In this document: piece by piece, positions 35,716 to 49,825 of the stretch
How the letters are laid out: each line of letters starts with the position of its first letter
How positions within the stretch are numbered: the stretch's first letter is position 1
Made by a program: the position numbers and the translations under genes
NCBI GenBank assembly: GCA_008921705.1
Contig: VFFE01007022.1
Coordinates: 247,738 to 311,737, forward strand
Reading direction: 5' to 3'
Origin: Burhinus oedicnemus
Lineage: Eukaryota > Chordata > Aves > Charadriiformes > Burhinidae
DNA length: 64,000 nucleotides
The notes under the pieces: generated by a model
Database searches by the model: none
Told to the model about the DNA's origin: nothing
The model's input: only the letters and a program-made list of their open reading frames with translations

Positions 35716-38700
35716 AACATTTCTGGGGAAATTTTAGACATCTGTAGTTAGAGATGCTTTAGAAGATAGATGGACCGTAACACAAGAATGACAGGCATGC
35801 TTCAACCATGATTCCTCTCACCCTAACATAGATCTCCATACAATGTTATGTGAATTGCACCTGTTTTCTCTCCACTGATTGTAAAGGCTGCTGACTATAC
35901 TATGTACATCATGGATATCTAAAATGGAATTAAATGAATCTCACCTTTGCTGACCGTTACATAGGTGACCATATCTTTCTGTTGCTTGTGGATATTGAAA
36001 TCCATTCTGCAAGTCAGGATACAAACTTCTTGAATATGATAGGTGCTATATTTTGAAGTACCTATCCTTTAGGAGAATGTTATTGTGGCATCAACAGCAC
36101 CGTATTTACTGAGTTAACACTCATAAGAATGTACTTTAATTTAGCACAACACTTTTATTGGCACTAAATATCCTGTTCCTTTGCTCCGAAATGTTTGCAA
36201 AGCCTTTTAAATTAATGTAGGTTATAAGGGCTTTCTTGTCAGTTGTCCGTATTTGCTAACGTGTTGATAACTTTGTCTGCAGTTTTTGTTCCACAGTGAT
36301 ATACTATAATTTTTGGCTGGATTAGGCAGTAAGAATTTGTTGTTCAGTCTGTGCAAGCCTAGACAGAGTTTTAACAATTGTTGATAGAAAAGGTCCATCA
36401 TGGACAGGTATGTGGAAAAATGCCAGTCTTACTTGGACTTCAAAGGAAAGCAAAAGAAATCACTTTCTGGCATCTTGGGAATATACCTGAATCTGTTTGC
36501 ACAGATATGCTGGCCTTCTGAAGAAGGTTCACAGGTTCTTTTCTTTCTGTTTTGATGTGTATAAAAATTAATAGAAATGGAGTGAAAAAGGTGTTTTTAA
36601 CTTGCAGGCTTCCTTTCCCTGCCAAAGAGCCTCATTTTCAAACCAGGCTAAATATCCCTCCCTAATTAGTAGCAGATGCAGCAGTACGTGCACAAGCGTG
36701 TGTCAGGAGGACATTTGGAAATCATAGCAGAAGGTACTGTGCCAGATAGGAAAGGAATATGTGAAGCTGAAGCAGGGAGTTGTTAAGAGAGTTCAACAGT
36801 TGTTTTGTAAAGATAGGGAGGCAAACGGGACAGCTGTTATGGATTTTTAGGTAATACTGCAAATCAAGCACATGAGCCCCGCTTCTCTTCAGCAGCAGTC
36901 TTCATCTGTTATTTAGATATGTCAGAAATGCATAGGAGTTAGAAGAGACACCTTTAAAATTGATCTTCAAAAATATGTTTAAAACATTTACAGTTTTTTC
37001 CTTCTGTCCCCAAATCCAGAAGCTTTTTAGCAGTGTAATGTCCACATTTTCATCTTCCATTTTTTTCTCTTCTACATTATTGTGTAAAAGAGGCAGACGA
37101 ACTGCAAAGGTATTAATGACTGTATCAAGACAGACAGAAAAATTTGCTGCTACAAAGAACATAGGGGCAGACAAAATTAAAGAGAAAATATTTTTCTATC
37201 ACCTCTTCTAGCAATGCTGCTACTATACTGTTAGTATTTTTATTACTTCTAATGATGTTAAAAATACAGTAATAGACAGTATATGTTTAATTGAAATTGT
37301 TATTGGGCCCTTAAATATACTTGCACCAATCTCAACACACTTAGCCCTTCAATTTCAAATGCATCATACTGCTAATTCTCAAAAGTATTTTTTTGTTCTA
37401 GTGTTTTTTATTATTATTTTAGAATAGTACCACTGATAAATATTTGGAGTTATGTTGCAAGGTTTGTGTCAGTCTCACTCAACACCATGATTACACTACT
37501 TTACCTACCAGATAGACTGTGATTTACAAATACTGTTTTCCGCGTTGGTTTTTTTTTTAACCAGCCTTTGTAGCCTAATCCAAATTAGTTTAATTTTATT
37601 ATCTGAGAAAAAGATTAAAAATGTGTTTTTAAACATAGCTGGAGACACAGGATCAATCTTATGGGTCATGAATGAACACTGGAGTGCAGAGTCTTTGGTG
37701 GGCACTTGACCCACAATGACATGACCAAGGGGGTAGAGTGGCACCTCTGGTGTCATATGGGTAAGTAGCATCAAGCAGTATTGATGCAGCTCTTCTGTCC
37801 ACTCGCCCTTCTGAAGTGCTCTGTGGAGGAAGGATGCTTCCAGGAAACCTCGCCTTGCATTTCCCCTAAGCCACTAACACAGTTTTTGGTGTTAGGAATA
37901 TGGGAGTGAGGTTGGCAGCCCTGCTACTTGCAATGGCAAGCATTGTCAGAGATACATCATTTTTATTCTCCTTTGGGAATATTGTAACTGCTGCCACATG
38001 GTTCTCGCTTTCCCCATTGTTTCCCTGCATAATGAAATGAGAGGAGACAGGCTTCATGAGGGCAAGGAGAACTCAACTGTAGCCTGACAAATCCATAAAA
38101 GGAGGGCTACAAAATAATGCCACAGGATAAGGTAACTGCCCTCGCTGTGCTGCAGAAGTTCTCCTCAGTAACTGTTTCCCAAGGCAGGGGCTGGATAATT
38201 TGGAGAGCTTCTCTGCAGACACAAGTTCAAACAAACTGACCGCCATTCAGTCACAAGGAGAGTTTCCAGTTCCAAAGTGTAGAAAGTGATTAATGAGGCT
38301 TTCTTTTCTGAAATATTTTTCAGAAGCGCATCAAAATAATCTCGGTTCACAGAAATACGTAGCTTTGCTGTAAGTGGAATATTCTAACAGAAAGGAATTG
38401 CAACTGAAAATTTGTAATCTGTACTTACACCAAGCACGCTTTCAGTTATTTCTTTTTAGAGTTACTAAACTCCTCAGGACAGTTTCTACCTAATATTTGT
38501 ATTCTTACACAAGCTTTATTTTTTAACCTTCTTGTAGAACATGCCTGCAGAAACTGCCCAGGTCTGCTACTTTGCTAGCAGTCATTTTCTTTAATGAATC
38601 ATGAAGGCTCCGTAAAATGTATTCATAATATTTATTTTACTGTTGTTAAGTCAGTGTGTTCTTGTGGGATTGTGCAATCTAGAGAGCTTCATAAATACTT

Positions 38701-38717
38701 ACAAATATTGCTGACAA
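35716..38717 (+). other. GHR intron 2 stretch (non-coding)
   Basis: AT-rich intron with short T runs. Overlapping opposite-strand ORFs near 36900-37210 are low-complexity by-products. No gene, RNA or mobile element recognised. Confidence 0.4.
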
Positions 38718-39120
38718 GCTGGAGGCAGTCCAGGGGAGGGCCGCTAGGGTGGATAGAGGGCAGGAGCACACCACATACAAGGGGAAGCTGAAGAAACTGG
38801 GTTTGTTTTCCATTACCTACAGGAGCTTTTATGGAGAAGCCAGTTTATTCTGAGAGGCACACACGAAATAGCAAGGTGCGGTGGTCACAAACTGCAACAG
38901 AAGGTGACCTGTTTGAGAGTAAGAAAAAAATTCTTCCCCTGCAAGTGGAGCGGGTTTTGCCGGAGAGACCACGGGCTCTCCATCTTTGGTGGTACTCAAA
39001 GCAGGACAGGGCAGGGCCCTCAGCAGCCTGATCTAACTTCGAAGGTGGCCTTGCTTTGACTATGAGGTTGGACTAGATGACCCCCCAGAGGTCCCTCCTA
39101 ACCTAAATTTTTCTGTCGTT
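38718..39120 (+). mobile_element. Old CR1 LINE 3' fragment, sense
   Basis: The fragment starts at GGAGGCAGTCCAGGGGAGGG (the LE-VQRR block), continues through the ORF2 end and the 3' UTR (AGCAGCCTGATCTAAC, then GGTTGGACTAGATGACC, then GAGGTCCCTCCTAACC), and closes with a degraded TTCTGTCG octamer. ORF2 frames are broken. It is more complete than the sister copy at 32508-32845. Confidence 0.92.
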
Positions 39121-42100
39121 CACATAAATAAATGCATCACAAATAAGCACAACGTTGTGTGCTCCTCTCTGCTTCCAAGCTCACTGATGATAAAATGACT
39201 GTAGGCAGTGTTGCTAACACTTTATGTCATTATGAATGCCTGAGTCTTCCTACTGGAATGTTCCCAGTTGCCTGTAGCTCACCGGGGAATTGTCTTTTAC
39301 TGTGTTTGTGAAAGTGTGCTCAGATTTCAGTACTCCCACAAGAATTCTCAGTTTCATGTGTGTGTGCTCAGTAGAAACTTGCTTGCTGTTAGTAACTAAA
39401 ATCTCCAAAGACCCTGACATCAGAGTTTGCTTAGGTTCTCCTAGCAATTAGTTCTGACGAGCCTGCATGTGCTGCCGACGGGGGATGTCTGAGCACGCTG
39501 TGTCCCAGGGCTGCAGAGACGAAGCAGTTTCTCTTAGTGGCCACAGCCAGCTGCAGCGGGCTGGGACGTGGCCAGCCCCTGGAAAGGAGAGCAGGAAGCC
39601 TCTCTCTTGTGCGCGTTCAGTGACCCCCTTGTTGGTGCCAAGGCAGTGTGGAGGAGGAAATAGGTTCAAATTTAGCGGGGACAGAAGCTGAACTGGGGGA
39701 AAGGGGTGTGGGCAACAGTCGTATTTATGCAGCTGCGTGGACGTGAGCTGAGGGAGTTCTCAGGGGCCCCACAGACGCCTGTCTGCATTACTTAGCTGCT
39801 TGCATGCCTTTGGGGCTCCTTCCTGGAGCGACCCTCTCCATATTCCAGGAGAAGCTTCCTGAAAGTATTGAAGTTTTGTTTGGTTAGTCCTTTAGAATAA
39901 GCTTACCTGCAGTGCAGTTGGATCCAGCTCTCTGTACAGCCTCTACCTGTGTTACCTGCTGCCGGCTTGTTAACATCATGCAGATACTCCCTAAAGGTGA
40001 TCTGGCATTGCCTAACTTCAGGGCAGATGGGCTAGGAAGCAGCCGGGGTCCACGTTTCACTGACAACGTGCATCCAAGGGCGTGCTGCAGTGCAGGATGG
40101 CAGGTGAGATGGATATGCAGCCAAGGAGCTACGCTGGGTGGGTTTAGACGGGGTGGGAGAGAAGGCACCTGTACAGCAGCTTGCTGTGTATTGGAGGATC
40201 ACTGTGGCAAGCAAAGAAAAGATTAGGGTTGTCTGAACGGAAAAAGTGGGACTGAGCACAAGAGTTGGAAGTCTGGATCCTGTGATAAGGACAGGAATTC
40301 AGAAGCAAATGACAGGTTTGTGATACCGAGACACAAGGGATGACACTGGTGAAGAAATGCACAGCAAAGCTCTGAGTAAGCACTACAGCCTACTGTCTTC
40401 CAGAGCCTGAATTAGAACTGGATTTCTTCGTTTCATCGGTCTGCTGCTTCATACCGAAGAGATGCAAATCTCACTGGCAGAGTGCATGTCCCAGCCAGCT
40501 ATGGAACGCCAGCCATTAGGCCTTTCCCATCCAGGCAGTGTTGTTGCAGTTGGCATTCAGGAAGGCTGGATCATATTTATTACGTATTTTCTTCCTATGT
40601 ACATATGTCTTTTTTCCACTGTGCACTACAGCTCCAGAATGAAAACATAAATATGCTGGTGACTGAGATTCATATAGGTGTTGCACCAGAAGTGCACCAG
40701 TTTGATGTCATTAGAAGCAACAGATTAGCATTTTAAGGCATTAAAAACAGAATGTTTCACTGCATTTCTTCTCTCAGTTTAATCTGAGCAGGCCTGTACT
40801 ACTTTTTGCAGAAGGGTCCCATGGGGGAATTGTCTAGGTACACCCTGTTCAGCATGACTAAGCATGGTAGAGCCAGTCCCACCCTCTGTTCATTTCATAA
40901 TGAATTTGTGCCTTTTTTAGTGTGAGTGAGAGGACTTAAATTGCTCAGGAGTCACTGCGATCCTGACGTTTTTAATTTATAAGCCAGCTTTCAAAAAAGT
41001 TGTTGAAATGTTAATGTCTATTCCATGTATCTTTGATGTGAACTTAAAAGATAGTTTTCGTAGAAGAAATTGCCATTGTTAATTGCCATTAACAAGAGGT
41101 TTTTCACCAGGACTCCTGGACAAGAAGTAAATCCATTTATAAATTCTGTAACAAATTGCTAAATGCTGAAACAGCTGCATTATACAAGGCTTTTAGAAAG
41201 GATGACAAGGATTCTGTGGGAGCAGTTTGGAGAGAGTTCTGCATTATTTTAGGGACTTAATACCTTTTCATTTGTAATATTTGTGAGGTTCATTTGATGC
41301 ATTTATTGTTGCAGTCTTTAAACATGATTCAATAAGTGCCCGTGGTCACATAGCAGAGCTGTAGTTCTCATGGGCCCTTCTGGACTTCAAATTGCAAAAT
41401 AAAATTCACACAAATGTTTGCCAAAATGTGTTTTCTGACTTTTTAGGTAATTGAGTTTTGTTGTCTCGATAGCAAAAGCTCAGTGTTCCCTGTGGAGCAG
41501 GCAGCACAATTGTCGGATGCACCCTAATTGTACTACTTCAAGATGCCAAGGTAGATCCCTTCATAATTTTTTATTATTATTATTTTCCTGGATTGAGCTG
41601 AAATAGCCAGTTTCCACTCTACCATTTCAGGAGCCTTGCTGGGAACTTTTGGCTCCAAACAGAAAACAGAGCTGCACCCTGGGACCATGCCAGGGTCTGT
41701 CCCTTGGCAGGAGCCTTCTCTGCTGGGCATTCAGCAGCGGTGCATCACACATTCCCATGTTCACCCATCAGGGGCAACGCTGAAAATCAACTCAGAACTG
41801 CAGTCAAAAAGTGTGGGAAATCAAAGAGATAAGGAAAGAAAATAAGGGTAGAGGGAAAGCACCTTGAGGAAAGAGGCAGGGAATTCATCGGTGGAAGCAA
41901 AGAGCTCAGGGAAGGAAAGAGAGGATGAGAAAAAACAAAAAGAAGAAAATGGAAAGTGCAAAAGCATTTCTCTCACTGGGTTACATGATAAAATCCGAGA
42001 TCCTTAGAGCTCTGAAACAGCATGAAACGGGATTTGTTCTCTGATCTTCCCATCACGTGAATGTTAGTTATAATTTTTTTTTTTTGAAACTGGACTTAAA

Positions 42101-44772
42101 AAATCCCAATATTGCCTTTCCTTTGACTCTTGCCTTCCTAGGAGCCTGGCACCAAGTATACTCAGTTTCCACTGAAAAGTATGCAAGTTAGTTGTGCACT
42201 TGGATTAGATTATTCCACTAACCACATTTTCTTGCTAGTGTGTCCTTGGCTCTGCTGCGCTATCACACATCCCTCACAAACAATACCATGCATTTGATTC
42301 TTCAGAGCTTGAAAATGAGAGGTATTTTTGGCTCTTCTCACAGTTTACAAGCTTACAAGCCTCGATGGCCCGTTCCCTTTGTTCAGCCCTCCTGTTCATC
42401 TCTCAGACTGATCTTGGTATATCATCAATGACTGGATCCCAAAAGCTATGCATCCTCTGCCTTATCTTCATGTGTAGTGTAGAAGTCACAGAGAGAGTTA
42501 ATCCTGCATGAGCTGCTTCGCAGGATTTACAAGGGCCGGGGGGAAGACCACAACCTGCAATAAATAAATCTTTTACTGTCTGCCTCTGGTACAATCTCAG
42601 CAGCAGAATAAGCACATGAAAAAGTTCAGGAAATACTCTGTTCCTTTAGTTCTTCGAGTCACTGTTGGTTTTCACAGCTCTGCTTGGGGAGCAAGCTAAA
42701 AACCACCGTGAATGCTGTATGCATTCTGGTAACTGAGAAATTAATCGGGAGGTTTTTTTACAACGTTGGGTATATCAGTCTTACTGGTGCTAAATAGCTA
42801 CATGTTGAAGGGCTTTATTAAGCTGTCTTTCCTTACCATTTGGTATATCCTCCCTCACAACGTTCTGCCTTCTTTTATAAAAAAAGAGTAAAGAAACTAC
42901 TTTGCCCATGGACTAAACAGGGAATACAGCTTAGGCTGCCCCATGCTTGGCTACACTCCCAGACTGGTGCTTATATAGTAACTTGTAAGCGAACCTGAGA
43001 GGTGTCATTAACAGACAGGACACAGGGTAGAGTTCAAGAGAAGAGGACAGGACTTTACACCTTTCTAAACTGTGAATTTCATGGTATCCTTGCCATACTC
43101 CTCTTTCTGAGCTCTCTCTATATACATTATATGTAACTCAGGTTTCTTTGCAGCAGTAAAATGGAATAGCAGGTTTTGGCACAAAGTTATGAACTGACAT
43201 GAGCTTACCCAATATTTTTTGATTAAAAGTAGAAGGGAACGTTTGTATCAAGTTTGTGTTACATAGCAAGTCTTACTAAGTTTGCCACTTACTGACCAGA
43301 GATGACAAAACTAGGCTGACTGATCAAATAAACTCAAATTTATTTTGTAGTAGAAGAAATATTTTAAACCACCATTGATTGATGCTTATGTCTATCTTCC
43401 TTTCACGCTTCTCTTTTCAAAAGCACTGTAAAACAGTAATAGCTGTACCAAGGAAGACCTAAAATTCCTTTAACCTTGTGTCTTATCTCCTGTATCTTCA
43501 ATGGTTGCTTACCAAATGCACAGCGAAGACCAGGTGAATGGAGCAAACACTGAATATTCTGCCTTCCCCCCAGTGATGTGTGTCCGGGGGGGGCCGGGGG
43601 GTGGTGCTGGAGCCAGAGGCGGTGCCTTTATATTTATTACCTTTGAATATTTTTTCCTGTGAAGTTGTCAGTTGTCCTCTTGAACATACAGATGTATACA
43701 ATTTTAGGATCCTAAATGCCATGTAATAAGGACTTTCACAACTCAGCTGCAAGTTGAGTGGAGAAATGTGTCCTTTTGTTCCTATTTAAACTGCTACTTA
43801 GTAGTTGCATTAGCTGCCCCCCTCTTCTTCTTTTTTTTTAATTTTTTTTATTTTTTATTTCAAAAGACAATGAATAATCAATGCCAAGTCATCTTTCTCT
43901 TCTTGCTAGTTTTGTAGATCTCCCTACTAAGCAGTCTCTTTTCTAGGCTGGAAAGTCCTAGCTTATTTAATCAAAAAAAAAAAAAAAATCTGTTCTTTAG
44001 CTTTTTTGATAGCCTTGTCTGAGAACAGGTTTAAGGTAGGAAATCATCTTCCTTTCCAACTCCGCTGAATGGGGGAAAAGAGATGTGTATGTGTGTCCAT
44101 GCATGCATACATACACTCTTGCCCTCCACACCATCCTCGGAGGTTAACTCTGCTATAGGACTCTCACAGTGCAACTGGGTGAGGGCAGACAGGAGCTTGG
44201 AGAGCCCCATCGTGCAAATCCACTGTTGTCAAACGTGACGGCAGCTGTTTGGAAGAAGTTTACAGGCTTTCTGCAGTGATAATGGCTCTTTGACTTACCT
44301 TCTGCAAGGCAGCATTAGAGATACTCCTTCTTTGTAGTGCTGCTCCTCTAGATGCTTAAGCAACTGATACTTTAATCTGCTCCTCAGTTAACACAGTTTG
44401 AAAAGGGCTTGGCACTTTTATGAGAAAAAGGATCCTGATTTGAGCTCAAAATATTTGCTGAGTGCTTTCTAAAAGAAGAAAACTTGTAAAAACATATTTG
44501 ATTTATAGTTTGGTGAGACATACTAGGCATGTTCAGGGGCCAGGTGTAGATTAATCTGTCAGCATTTTGCCACTGTCATAGGAATTTCCAACATGTGCCA
44601 CCATGTTCTGTGCCCTCAGGACTCAAAAGGAATCACTCCATGTGTTTGGTTTCCCAGCTCACATAACAGCACAAGCATAACAGCCAACAGACCGAGACCT
44701 ACACTGACCTACAATAGCATTATATAAGCAGTCACTTTAATAAAATTAATAGGTCTAGCTGCGCTTCATGAC
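39121..44772 (+). other. GHR intron 2 stretch (non-coding)
   Basis: Contents noted: a modestly GC-rich patch at 39460-39800, a (TTA)n run near 41569-41585, a purine-rich strand at about 41820-41960, a G-rich block at 43586-43602, T-rich sequence at 43824-43860 and an A16 run at 43973-43988. None of the ORFs has recognisable protein character. Confidence 0.4.
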
Positions 44773-45065
44773 AGAGGTGCTTTTTACAAGGGCATGTAGC
44801 GATAGGACGAGGGGCAATGGCTTCAAACTGGAAGAGGGCATCTCAGGAAGAAGTTTTTCACTCTGAGGGTGGTGAGACACTGGAACAGGTTGCCCAGGGA
44901 AGCTGTGGATGCCCCATCCCTGGAAGTGTTCAAGGCCAGGTTGGATGGGGCTTTGAGCAACCAGATCTAGTGGGAGGTGTCCTTGCCCATGTCAGGGGGA
45001 TTGGAACTAGATGATCTTTAAGGTCCCTTCCAACCTAAACCATTCTATGATTCTGTGATTCTATA
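44773..45065 (+). mobile_element. CR1 LINE 3' fragment, sense
   Basis: A 5'-truncated copy entering ORF2 near CTTTTTACAAGGGCATGTAG and ending with the full octamer tail ATTCTATGATTCTGTGATT. Compared with 12401-12859 it lacks about 13 bases just after GGAAGAGGG, which shifts the remaining frame. Same subfamily as the copies around exon 2. Confidence 0.95.
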
Positions 45066-48000
45066 AAATTATGCCAGGGACCAGGGCAAATTTAAGCACA
45101 GTGTGACGCCCTCAGTTTATAGTGCATAATGGAGTTGGGGCAGATTTCCACAAGATGATGGTGTGTTCCTAATTGAAAAGCTATTTTCAAAATGGAGAAC
45201 ACCAGAGTACTTTGCATGATCAAACCACTTCCTCTAACCCGCTTAGGAACAGCTGAACTGTTTCAGATGGAGATTTCCATAAAAGACAGGCACCTGATAT
45301 TGAGATTGTCACCTCAAATGAATAAATTATAGCAAAATATCAAGCAATTGAATACCAGATTTTGTAGTGGGATGTGTAAGGAAGACTTAGCAGATGGCAT
45401 TGTTAGCCCTGCTACTGATATATGTTTTATTTTAACATGTTTCTGGCATCTTCTCTCTCTGTTCTGTCATGTGGACACTCTGTCTTCCCACTCTACTCTC
45501 ACTCCTCTTCCCATCTTCCAACAATGTTTCTCTCATGCTATGATAATGTCCCAAAAACTACTACAGTTTTTGAGTTTTGTTTTACAGTTGTAACTGCAAT
45601 CTCTTGGCTACCATAATTTTCCTTTTTTCTCCTTTGAAATGTTGTGATTTAATTTGGATGCTTACCTGAAGCTTAATCATCTAGAAATGAACCTGAAAAT
45701 TTTATGAGATGTACATTGGTATTTCCCATGTTCTTTGGTTCCTCATTTTGTTGGAACAATTTATACTTTGAAATTCATCTTTTTAATGATAATTTGACAC
45801 TTCTGTTTGTTCTTCCTGGTAGAACTAAAAAGTGTAGTTAAAGAATAAAAAAAAAAAAAGATTGATAGAGTGAAAAAAATACCTTCCCTTTTTCAAATTT
45901 CAAACAAAGCAAAACTGGGTAGTAAGCTTGTATAAAACTTCATGCTATTGTTATTTCCTAAACTGGCTTGCTTATTCCTCTTTAATATACATGTATCTCA
46001 GATTTGTTGGAGCCAGAATTGCCGGAGCTGGTTATACTGTCAACACAGAGATGTTATCCAAAATTTCCAGTTCATTTCGTCAACGTAAATTACCCTCTAT
46101 AAGTCCATATGTGGCAAGTGCAAACCATGCAAGCTGATTTCTTTTGTTTTTTGTGCTCATTCTGGCTGCTGGAGTCACACAAGTCAAGACAAGGGGCCGT
46201 ATGGATTTCTGCTTGAGCCTCTTACTCCACACCGTGTGCCCCCGCACCATTTTTAAGCTGTGCAGAATCACTGGCACTCAGCTTTAGGCACCTTATAAGG
46301 AGCAAGGGTGGTTTATTGGGGTTTTTTTTGCCTGAAATAAGTGCTTCATTGCCAGTAAGAGAATTAGGCTCATCTGTGCCTGGCTGCTCATTCCCAAACC
46401 TTCACTGCTGCCTCACACATGCTGTACAAGCAGTCACGCAGGAAGCTGGTTTGAGAAACCAATTTGGCTGGAAAACACTCCTTCCCCCTGCCGTCCCGTG
46501 TTAGCTCCCAGCTGCTTCCCTTCCCTGGTCCAGTGTACCACCTGGTCATGCAGGCTCTTGGTGCAGGAGAGAGAGGGTGGCCTGGGTGCCTCCTTCCAGT
46601 GGGACGGCCAGCTGTGCCTGCTGCAGGAGTTGGCTGAACCGCAGTCAAGGAGGAGAGACCCATATCTCCATATGGCAGATCAGTATCTTCAGATGGCAGA
46701 TCAGAGCACTTCAGGTCCTTCCTTAGGGGCACCAATTAAGCTCTTTGAAGTTAGAAGGCAAGAATCCATGTCTTTGCACCCAGAAAGCACGCCAAGGAGT
46801 CCAGGGAGATGAAAAGTGGTAGAGCCCACCCAGAACAAGGAGGGCTTTAGGGCAACACTACTGGCACGTGTCCATAGCACCCTGGGAAGCGTTCAGGGGG
46901 TGGAGTTTTGACAACACTGTGCTGGGATTGTGAAAGAAGAGATGCCAGGCTTGTTTGTAGAGATCAGGCACAACAAATCGCAGCACAGAAAGATTCGCTG
47001 CGCTCCCTTGCGTTGATACTAGCAGGGAAACCACAAGGAGATTATCCAGCCTGTAGCTATTGTATATACTATCCCTCCTGCTTAATGCAAATACATTCTT
47101 TTAGGACATGATTTGATTTGCTGTTTAGGTTTCTCAGCTGTATCTTGATATGTTTAAGGAAATCCCTGATAGCACTGGATCCTTCACGGGCAACCAAGGG
47201 ACCAAACTGAGCAGGATTAGTGTAGATGAGATTCTTGAGGACCTGACATAATGATAAAACTGCATCAGACCAGCATCATTGCTGGTCCTGTAAGTGTGAA
47301 GAAGGGCCTCGTGAGCTGTAGATTGTAATTCCACTGTTAATTTGATGTTGGCATTGCCCAAGAGCAGCAGTGCGTACTCAGAAATCCCTTGCAGAGCCAA
47401 TCCTGGCCACGTGTGCTGCAGCACAGGGAACGTGGCTCCTGAGCGCTGTTGTCAGGATCGCAGCCCTTCAAAGCTCAGTTGTCCTCTCTTCTCACAACTG
47501 TTGCTGTTTCTCTTCCACCGTAACATCTGGAGACATACACCAAGACAAAGCATCTGAAGGGCGCGTCTGCTCGTCTCTTCTCCAAGTCCTGAAGCCGTAG
47601 CAGCATCTCTTGGCTGGCTGGAGAGAAGGGGAGCAGAGAGAGAAGGTGTAAAATACAGAGGGAATTTTCTGTGTCACCAAGTGGGGCCTCTGTCTCTTTG
47701 GCAGTCCCTCTTGTTTATTGTATTACCCTTCTATCTCAGGGAGGAAGGGTGAGCTTAAATATTGTAAGTTAAAGGACCATTACTGGATATACCTACTTGG
47801 AAATATTTTTTTTTAAACTAAGCTGATATGTGTTTCAGCTCCCTGTTGTTTCAGTAAAGATTAATTTGTTGAAGACATCTGTGTGATTGCCTGGACACAT
47901 CAGATGTGATCCGTGGTTTTGCTTACCTTTTCAAAAGAAACAGCTCTGAGAGCAGCTGGAGAAAGAAAGATTTTCACGTTTCTTAAATTACCAACAGTTT

Positions 48001-49825
48001 TTCCTATTTTGAAATTAAAATACTTTGTATTATTTGTGTTTTTATTGTCTTGGGCCTCACTCTGTGCACAGTAGCTAATCATACGTCCTAACACCATATC
48101 CTGTGCAGACATAGCAGAAGTTGTTTGCATTTTATTTCTGGAGCAACCATGAGAATATGATGGCTCATGTCATGCACTATAGTGTTGTCTTGGTCACTGA
48201 CATAAACAAGCTGACAGAAACGCTGAAGTTTGCCATAAACTCAGAACTTCACAGATTTCTGTGCTGACTTGAGACTTGAACAGCCCCTGTGCAGTTTGCA
48301 TATTCCCTCTGGAGGTTGGTCTTTATATGCGGCACTGTGCTGAGTGTTTCAGAGCAGGTGGAAGCAATCAATATAGCCTCTCTAGGCATAATTATTTTTT
48401 CCAAAGCATAACTCTATTCCCTGTTCTAGCATTACGTTTAGCCCAGCTATAAAGGGAGGGTGCTGGAAGCCACAGGAGGGGCCTTGCTCAGAGACTTGCA
48501 ACTCAGCTTTGCAGGCGCCGGGGCAAACCCTGTAACACTTGCCTCGCTAAAGCCAGCAGGACTGCAAGCTGAAGAAGAATTTGTCCCTTGCGATGCAAAT
48601 AAGCATCCGAGCTTGGAAGTGCTGAGCTCAGCTTTCCTGTGGTTAATCCAGTGCTGTGACCAGCATTCAACGCTAATGAACGTCTGCTGAGGAAGGGCTT
48701 TGTAGTGGAAATGGTGTTGTGCTCTGGGTAGAGTCTTTACTGCAGTGTTTTTGGAGACAAAGACGTGTTTTTCAGAGTCTCCAAGGTTCAACATTAACAG
48801 TTGACATAAACCCGTCTGACTGTTCGGGATTGTTGTGGCCTCAAAATCAATGATGAAGAGCAAACATTATGGGCTTTTATTGATGAGTTCACTTCTTAGA
48901 CATGCCAGTAAATGCAAGTAGGTCTGAAACGTTGCAACGTGCTCTACAGGCTGTTTGTTTTACCTTCTAGTCTTTTTCCTCTGCCATGAGCTTTTTGAGA
49001 TCTAATCTTTTGCTGTAGCTTCTGCCTTTCTGTTGTGTTTCTTGAATGTTAACCTTCCACAGAAAGATTTTGCTCTTTCTTTTTATCTGTTTTCATTAAA
49101 AAATTAATTTGTAGGTACTCAGAATAGCAAAGATTGAATCTTTTGAAAGAACCAGCGTTTGTTTCAAATGGGGGGTTTCTTGTCTGTTACTGACAGCTTG
49201 TGCGTGAGCCTCGGCTGGTTCTGGAGGCAAACACCTATTTGTGCAGGTTTTACTTTCTGACTTTTTGGAAAACCAGAATAAATATTACCTATGGCTGTAG
49301 AACAGAAGAATTGGTGTCACTTAATTTCAGCTGAATAAGCTCTTGTGTATATATTTGCACGTGGGCTTTCTGTTCATAGGCAGGTGTGTGTTGCTGAAAC
49401 CTTACCTTCTTGTCTTCTTATGTAGAATTATTTAGCCAATCTCCTGCTATAGCTTCTGGCCTCTCTGACGATCAGTCAAGCACTCAGCCAAGTGTTTGTT
49501 TCACTAAGTAAGGCAGTGGGGACCGCTGGCCTCCCTCGCACCCTCGAGTTTGTGTGAGGCTGTCTCTCACTGTCCAGACTTGGAAAGGGCTTCGAATCTC
49601 CTACCCTTGAGATGAGCTTGGCACCAAATTCCTCACTGGCTCGGAATCTCTGCTGCTCTGTGCGGTGTGAGAGGGCAGTCACCTCTCCACACACCTGCAG
49701 CTGCGTGTCCAGGGACTGGTGGTGCCTGTCCAAAGTGTGGGGACGGGGCAGCTCCCCACCTGCGTGGGAAGTCAAACGCCCTTCTGCTGCAGGGATGGGC
49801 AGCTCCCACCCCCGGTCAGGCAAAA
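45066..49825 (+). other. GHR intron 2 stretch (non-coding, one coding-like patch)
   Basis: AT-rich at the left. Mildly GC-richer patches occur at 46400-46800, 47300-47600, 48440-48700 and 49500-49825. The minus-strand patch at 47069-47424 is listed separately. Small direct repeats occur at 46673-46703 (CAGATCAGTAT / CAGATCAGAGC). No other feature recognised. Confidence 0.35.
47069..47424 (-). pseudogene. Unidentified coding-like segment, possibly a degraded retrocopy
   Basis: Read on the minus strand, two partly overlapping frames look more protein-like than the other intronic ORFs. One (47424 down to 47134) includes GISEYALLLLGNANIKL. The other (47278 down to the stop at 47069) includes AVLSLCQVLKNLIYTNP and then a charged stretch ending KHIKIQLRN. 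No single frame covers both, so a frameshift would be required. I do not recognise a family, and no 3' poly(A) or splice sites support it. Chance ORFs of this length are common, so this is a weak call based on composition. Confidence 0.2.

Noticed and set aside
48447..48863. 138-codon minus-strand frame and the overlapping + strand frame 48460-48690
   Set aside because: No recognisable motif, and both strands are open together in a GC-richer patch. Not supported as a gene.
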